Shown here one piece after another: positions 5,676 through 8,931 of a stretch of 8,931 nt of DNA (positions are counted from its first letter, which is position 1; every line of letters starts with the position of its first letter). The notes under the pieces were generated by a model. That model was given only the letters and a program-made list of their open reading frames with translations, did no database searches and was not told the DNA's origin. A program made the translations under genes and the position numbers. The stretch spans positions 1 through 8,931 of the forward strand of contig JAITAT010000065.1 in assembly GCA_031283975.1 (NCBI GenBank), written 5' to 3'. This DNA is from Synergistaceae bacterium. Its GTDB lineage: Bacteria > Synergistota > Synergistia > Synergistales > Synergistaceae.

Positions 5676-6440
5676 CTAATCGCCGCCGCCCGTCCCGATA
5701 TTTTTCATCGAACGGGCAACCTCGCCCCAATGGAAAGCGAAGTGCCTTTGCATAGCTTCCACCGCGGCGCCGTAATCTCTGTCGAATATCGCGTTCGCCA
5801 CGTCGATATGCTCCCTGAGGCTCAATTCCATCCTTTCTTTGGTCGGCCAATTTATTTCCTTTCTCCAAAGAAGGAATTTTTCGGTATCTATAAGGTGCAG
5901 CAGAAAAGCCTCCATGAGTTCATTTTTGCACGCGCCGGCCACGCAGCGGTGAAAATTCACGTCCGTTTCCCTGAACAGTTCCTTATCGAAGTTCTCCAAT
6001 GCACGTTCGAATTTCGCGCACAGCGATTTCATCTCGGCAATATCGAACTCGTCCGCCCTCATAGCGGCGACGCCCGCGAAGACCGGCTCCGTCAGGCTGC
6101 GCGCTTCCAGCGCCGTGAAGGACCCACCGCACTCTTCTATTTTATTGAAGAGCTGGAGGACGACCGGCTCCATTGAAAAATCCACTCGCACGTTTACAAT
6201 GGGATTCTCTTTTATATACGTGCCGTCCCCCGCCCTGCGCTCGATCATTTCGACTATCTCCAAAGCGCTCAATGCCTCGCGAATAACCGATCTGCTGACT
6301 CCGAATTCCCTGGAAAGCTCCATTTCGTTCGGAAGCCGCGAGTGTGACGGAAAATCCCCCGACTTTATTTTGTCCGCGATTTGTTTGTATACCAGCGAAG
6401 ACTTTTTGGGCATATTTAAGCTGTCAAACAGTCGAATCAC
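5676..6440 (-). CDS. GntR-family transcriptional regulator, FadR/FCD subfamily
   Basis: A 254-residue regulator. The N-terminal winged helix-turn-helix (about 15-76) includes RLPNEMELSREFGVSRS, the recognition helix SRSVIREALSALE (49-61) and the wing RRAGDGTYI. The helical FCD domain (about 90-235) carries D160, H164, H211 and H233, the four metal-ligand positions of this group, which commonly bind a carboxylate ligand through the metal. Such regulators generally repress uptake and catabolic genes for organic acids. It is divergent from the dehydrogenase/TRAP operon and lies upstream of the ChrA-type gene. The start is GTG at 6440 with a close GAGG; an ATG at 6413 is possible but has no ribosome site, and MPKKSSLVYKQIADKI would be a normal family N-terminus. 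The ligand is unknown, probably a hydroxy or keto acid judged from the target genes. Confidence 0.9.
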   Translation of the reverse strand: MIRLFDSLNMPKKSSLVYKQIADKIKSGDFPSHSRLPNEMELSREFGVSRSVIREALSALEIVEMIERRAGDGTYIKENPIVNVRVDFSMEPVVLQLFNKIEECGGSFTALEARSLTEPVFAGVAAMRADEFDIAEMKSLCAKFERALENFDKELFRETDVNFHRCVAGACKNELMEAFLLHLIDTEKFLLWRKEINWPTKERMELSLREHIDVANAIFDRDYGAAVEAMQRHFAFHWGEVARSMKNIGTGGGD

Positions 6441-6709
6441 CGCCTCATGCGCTTTTTGTCCCGATATGGGCGTCTCGAAAACGATCTGACGCCGAATTGT
6501 TCCGGCAGCCGCCGGAAACTCTTTGTTTCACCGTTTTGATGATACTGTCGCCCGAGTTCATCCGTAAAGTGTAAAGACACCTGGAAAACCACTTTTTTAC
6601 GCTTATCTTATCGCGCGTATGATATTGTTTTCGGTACAGCTTCATTTGAGTTTCCTCGGAAATCATTTATTTTTTTTTAGTAACCTTCATCATTACGAAA
6701 AATTTGCAA
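6441..6709. other. Divergent intergenic region
   Basis: No convincing gene is seen in these 269 bases. A possible 73-codon minus-strand frame here has no ribosome site or recognisable motif. TTCCGGC (6500-6506) and GCCGGAA (6511-6517) make a 7-bp hairpin in what would be the leader of the regulator mRNA. A 12-bp repeat GTGT-N4-ACAC lies at 6569-6580. A nine-T run at 6670-6678 is about 32 nt upstream of the TRAP-operon -35 box and could bend DNA or act as an UP-like element. No clear promoter for the regulator could be picked out on the minus strand. Confidence 0.4.
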
Positions 6710-6738
6710 TTGACACGCCGAAAAAAATATGCTTAAAT
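6710..6738 (+). promoter_or_regulatory. Promoter of the dehydrogenase/TRAP operon
   Basis: A perfect TTGACA (6710-6715), a 17-nt spacer containing a seven-A tract (6721-6727), and TTAAAT (6733-6738, four of six matches). The predicted start is near 6745, giving a leader of about 97 nt. The weak -10 box is consistent with a regulated promoter. Confidence 0.6.
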
Positions 6739-6747
6739 GTCTGACAT
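6737..6747. promoter_or_regulatory. Candidate GntR (FadR-type) operator
   Basis: ATGTC-T-GACAT is a perfect 11-bp palindrome touching the -10 box and the predicted start site of the operon divergent from the GntR/FCD gene. It contains GT-N3-AC, the same core and spacing as the E. coli FadR site (GGT-N3-ACC). The position and core make it the best operator candidate in this intergenic region. Confidence 0.5.
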
Positions 6748-6841
6748 CTTACAATACGACGGTTTGTATTTTACGTTTTCCGAGAACATAGTGTCAAGGT
6801 CAATTTTCGATATCGTCACAAATTTTCAGGGGGTGTTGTTC

Positions 6842-7804
6842 ATGACACGCAAGGTTGTTGGTGTATTCAGCAAATGCAGCGAGTTCGACGATTATTCGGC
6901 GGAGCGTTCTATTTTCAATGGGCGCGATATAGAAATAGTCGGCGTGAACGACGCGAACGAATTCGACGCTCTAAAGGGGAGGTTCGACGCTTTGATCCTG
7001 ACGAACGCGAAGATCACCGGAGAAGTCATGGATTCCATGCCGCGCTGCAAGGTCATCTGCCGGCACGGACAGGGCTTCGACAATATAGACGTTCCGGAGG
7101 CGACGTCGCGCGGCATAAAAATCTGCAATGTGCCGGGCTTCAACACCGACGAGGTATCCGATCACGCGCTGGCGTTCGCCCTGATGCTGGGCAGAAATAT
7201 CCCGTTCTACAGCCACGAGGTCAAGGTCAATCACGTTTGGGGTTTCAACTCGTTTCCAGCGAACGTCAAAATTTCCGAGATGAACCTGGCCCTGCTCGGT
7301 TTCGGACGCATATCGCGCAGGCTCGCGGAGAAGGCGCGGCCGCTCTTCGGAAGGGTGGCCTCCTACGACCCGTTCATGGACGTCGACGCGGCGCGGCGCA
7401 TTGGCGTAGAGATATACGACGATATTGATTCCCTCATCAAAAACGCGGACATTCTCTCGGTTCATGTGCCTCTCTCGAAAGATACCTATCACCTCATCGG
7501 CGCGGAAAAACTCGCAATCATGAAACCCACGGCGTACCTCATAAATTGCGCCAGGGGCGCGCTCGTGGATAACGACGCGCTGAACGACGCGCTCGAGAAC
7601 GGGCGGCTGGCCGGAGCCGCGGTTGACGTCGTGGAACCGGAGCCGGCCCCAAAGGAACATGTCCTGTACAACCAGAAGAAGTGCGTGGTAACGCCCCATG
7701 TGGCGTGGTACTCGTCAACCGCGATAAAGCGCATGAGGACCGAAGCCGCAAATTCGGCGCTCGCGGTATTCGATGGGCTGGAACCGGAAGGAAGCGTCAA
7801 TTGA
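6842..7804 (+). CDS. D-2-hydroxyacid dehydrogenase, CtBP-like NAD-dependent branch
   Basis: A 320-residue enzyme that interconverts a 2-keto acid and a 2-hydroxy acid with NAD(H). The catalytic triad is visible: R238 in NCARGALVD, E267 in DVVEPEP, and H286 in TPHVAWYS; the last motif is typical of the CtBP-like branch. The substrate loop region CRHGQGFDNIDV (73-84) is present. The nucleotide fold runs LLGFGRISRRLA with D176 at the end of the second strand, which favours NAD over NADP. The third glycine of GxGxxG is serine (S158). ATG 6842 is chosen over the in-frame ATG at 6737, because 6737 lies at the predicted -10 box, AGGGGG (6828-6833) sits eight bases before 6842, and 320 residues is the normal length. 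It is first in an operon with a TRAP transporter, so its substrate is probably what the transporter imports. The exact substrate cannot be read from the sequence. Confidence 0.88.
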   Translation: MTRKVVGVFSKCSEFDDYSAERSIFNGRDIEIVGVNDANEFDALKGRFDALILTNAKITGEVMDSMPRCKVICRHGQGFDNIDVPEATSRGIKICNVPGFNTDEVSDHALAFALMLGRNIPFYSHEVKVNHVWGFNSFPANVKISEMNLALLGFGRISRRLAEKARPLFGRVASYDPFMDVDAARRIGVEIYDDIDSLIKNADILSVHVPLSKDTYHLIGAEKLAIMKPTAYLINCARGALVDNDALNDALENGRLAGAAVDVVEPEPAPKEHVLYNQKKCVVTPHVAWYSSTAIKRMRTEAANSALAVFDGLEPEGSVN

Positions 7805-7845
7805 CCCTTCCCGACCGGCAAAACAAAATAGAGGAGGAAAATGAT

Positions 7846-8850
7846 ATGTCGGTGAGAAAGTCGGTATTGTTGTCAGCGTTCTGTGTTTTCGTGTTGGCGC
7901 TGTGCGTCGGAAGCGTCCGTTCCGAGGCGGCGGCCAAATACAAGATGAAGTACGCCGGAGTCGGTTCGGACACACATCCCAATTCAAGAACGGCTGCGGA
8001 ACTGGCCGAGTTCCTGGCGGAAAAATCAGGCGGAGAACTGGAGATGACGGTGTTCAGAAACGCCGCTCTCGGAGGCGACAGGCAGGTTACCGAGGGGATG
8101 CAGATAGGTACTGTGGAACTCGGCGTAGTAGGTTCGTCGGTACTCGTCGCGTTCGAACCCAAGGTCGGCGTGCTCGACTTCCCGTTCATCTTCAAAACCG
8201 AGGAAGCGGCGTATAAAGCGCTCGACGGCGAAGTCGGAGATATCATAAGGGAACTTCTGCTGAAAAAGGGACTCAGAGTACTCGCTTACGGGACAAACGG
8301 CTACAGGCACGTGACGAACAGCCGCAACCCTATCCGCAAACCGGAGGATCTCAAGGGCCTGAAGATTCGCACGATGGAGAACCCTATATTCGTCGAGATG
8401 TTCAAGCTGATGGGAGCGAGCCCCACGCCGATGAGCTTCAGCGAACTCTTCACCGCGCTGCAGCAAAAAACCGTCGACGCGCAGGAGAACCCCATTCTGC
8501 TCATTTATTCGTCCAAACTGTACGAGGCACAGAAGTACATTTCCAAGACGGGGCACGTTTACGCGGTCGCTCCGCTTTTGATGAGCGAGACGTTTTTTCA
8601 GAGCCTTCCGGAGGAACACCAAAAAATCGTCCTCGAAGGAGGAAAGTTCTTCGAGAAACGTCAGCGCGAATTGATGCACGAGAACGAGGAATCCTTCGAA
8701 ACGGCGATGAAGGAAGCGGGCATCGAAGTAAACGAACTGACGTCCGAGGAAAAGGACGAATTCATCAAAGTCTGCCAGGAAGTGTACTCAAAATTTGAGG
8801 CAAGTGTAGGCAGAGACCTGCTCGACAAGGCCATAGCGGCAAACGACTGA
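7846..8850 (+). CDS. TRAP transporter substrate-binding protein, DctP family
   Basis: A 334-residue periplasmic solute-binding protein of a tripartite ATP-independent transporter. Residues 1-30 form a signal peptide (basic MSVRKS, hydrophobic core to about 22, likely cleavage after the AAA at 28-30). C20 does not sit in a proper lipobox, so a lipoprotein is unlikely. DctP landmarks are GYRHVTN (152-158), KPEDLKGLKIRTMENP (165-180) with R175, the conserved carboxylate-binding arginine, then GASPTPMSFSELFTALQQKTVDAQENP; the family usually has VDGQENP. The ligand is therefore expected to be an organic acid. ATG 7846 has GAGGAGG (7831-7837) eight bases upstream and begins a clear signal peptide; the open frame extends further upstream but only overlaps the dehydrogenase gene. 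It follows the dehydrogenase stop by 41 nt and precedes a strong hairpin and another gene start. Confidence 0.93.
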   Translation: MSVRKSVLLSAFCVFVLALCVGSVRSEAAAKYKMKYAGVGSDTHPNSRTAAELAEFLAEKSGGELEMTVFRNAALGGDRQVTEGMQIGTVELGVVGSSVLVAFEPKVGVLDFPFIFKTEEAAYKALDGEVGDIIRELLLKKGLRVLAYGTNGYRHVTNSRNPIRKPEDLKGLKIRTMENPIFVEMFKLMGASPTPMSFSELFTALQQKTVDAQENPILLIYSSKLYEAQKYISKTGHVYAVAPLLMSETFFQSLPEEHQKIVLEGGKFFEKRQRELMHENEESFETAMKEAGIEVNELTSEEKDEFIKVCQEVYSKFEASVGRDLLDKAIAAND

Positions 8851-8861
8851 CGAACGGCCGA

Positions 8862-8891
8862 TTGCCTGGGTACCGCGTGGTACCCAGGCAA
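8862..8891. repeat. Strong intercistronic hairpin after the TRAP binding protein
   Basis: TTGCCTGGGTACC (8862-8874) and GGTACCCAGGCAA (8879-8891) form a perfect 13-bp stem with a 4-nt loop (GCGT). It starts 11 nt after the DctP stop and ends 21 nt before the next ATG. No T run follows, so it is not a classical terminator. It fits an mRNA-protecting or partially terminating element that raises binding-protein output above the membrane subunits. Confidence 0.75.
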
Positions 8892-8912
8892 ATGAACGAG
8901 GGGAGGAAAACG

Positions 8913-8931
8913 ATGAAAAAATTGATCGAGA
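8913..8931 (+). CDS. Start of next operon gene, probably TRAP small membrane subunit (DctQ), partial
   Basis: An ATG at 8913 preceded at six bases by GGGGAGG (8900-8906) begins a frame reading Met-Lys-Lys-Leu-Ile-Glu before the window ends. The excellent ribosome site makes the start real. The DctQ call rests only on the usual order of TRAP operons (binding protein, small subunit, large subunit). Confidence 0.55.

Noticed and set aside
6445..6666. Possible 73-codon minus-strand gene upstream of the GntR regulator
   Set aside because: It has no convincing ribosome site, no recognisable motif, and a composition typical of translated non-coding DNA; the start could not be justified.
6737..6841. 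N-terminal extension of the dehydrogenase from the in-frame ATG at 6737
   Set aside because: That ATG overlaps the predicted -10 box and lies before the likely transcription start. The extension adds 35 residues not expected in the family, and a good ribosome site serves 6842.
6711..6850. Direct repeat TGACACGC at 6711-6718 and 6843-6850
   Set aside because: It is only 8 bp; one copy is part of the -35 region and the other is coding sequence, so coincidence is the simplest explanation.
6971..7699. Minus-strand open frame of 242 codons opposite the dehydrogenase gene
   Set aside because: It is the mirror of a gene with intact catalytic residues and shows no motif of its own.
7902..7905. Cysteine 20 of DctP as a lipoprotein attachment site
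   Set aside because: The residue before the cysteine is leucine rather than Gly, Ala or Ser, and a normal signal peptidase I site follows at the AAA near residue 30.
8026..8679. Minus-strand open frame of 217 codons opposite the DctP gene
   Set aside because: It is antisense to a well-supported binding-protein gene, with no signal or domain of its own.

Overview
The window looks like the chromosome of an anaerobic Gram-negative-type bacterium. A Synergistota-like genome would fit: a stand-alone siroheme sulfite reductase, a PilY1-like pilus protein, a TRAP transporter under a GntR/FCD regulator, and an ATPase_2/DUF234 gene, in moderately GC-rich genes separated by AT-rich promoters. The taxon is an inference from gene content only. 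No rRNA, tRNA, insertion sequence or CRISPR array was recognised.

Region 1 (1-738) is the 3' end of a PilY1/PilC-like type IV pilus beta-propeller protein, followed by a weak terminator. Region 2 (869-3528) is the most interesting part. A strong TTGACA-N17-TATTAT promoter drives five tightly packed or overlapping genes: a small siroheme sulfite reductase, a TusA-like sulfur relay protein, a MoaD/ThiS-like sulfur carrier ending in Gly-Gly-Gly-Arg, a ThiF/MoeB-like E1 enzyme, and a JAMM metalloprotease. This matches the protein-thiocarboxylate pathway described for homocysteine synthesis in Wolinella succinogenes (Sir, HcyS, HcyF, HcyD). In that pathway the protease trims the carrier tail, the E1 adenylates it, sulfide turns it into a thiocarboxylate, and the protease later frees the new amino acid. 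The PLP enzyme that would accept the sulfur (MetY or a CysM-like enzyme) is not in the window.

Region 3 (3566-5031, minus strand) is a lone ATPase_2/DUF234 protein with a nuclease-like C-terminus, convergent to the sulfur operon and preceded by an AT-rich promoter carrying a 20-bp inverted repeat. Region 4 (5117-6440, minus strand) is a two-gene unit: a GntR/FCD regulator and one half-size ChrA-type transporter. Region 5 (6710-8931, plus strand) is divergent from the regulator: a D-2-hydroxyacid dehydrogenase of the CtBP-like branch, a TRAP substrate-binding protein (DctP), a strong 13-bp-stem hairpin, and the first codons of the next gene, probably the small TRAP membrane subunit. A palindrome with the GT-N3-AC core of FadR-type operators lies over the -10 region of this operon, so the divergent regulator probably controls uptake and oxidation or reduction of a 2-hydroxy or 2-keto acid.
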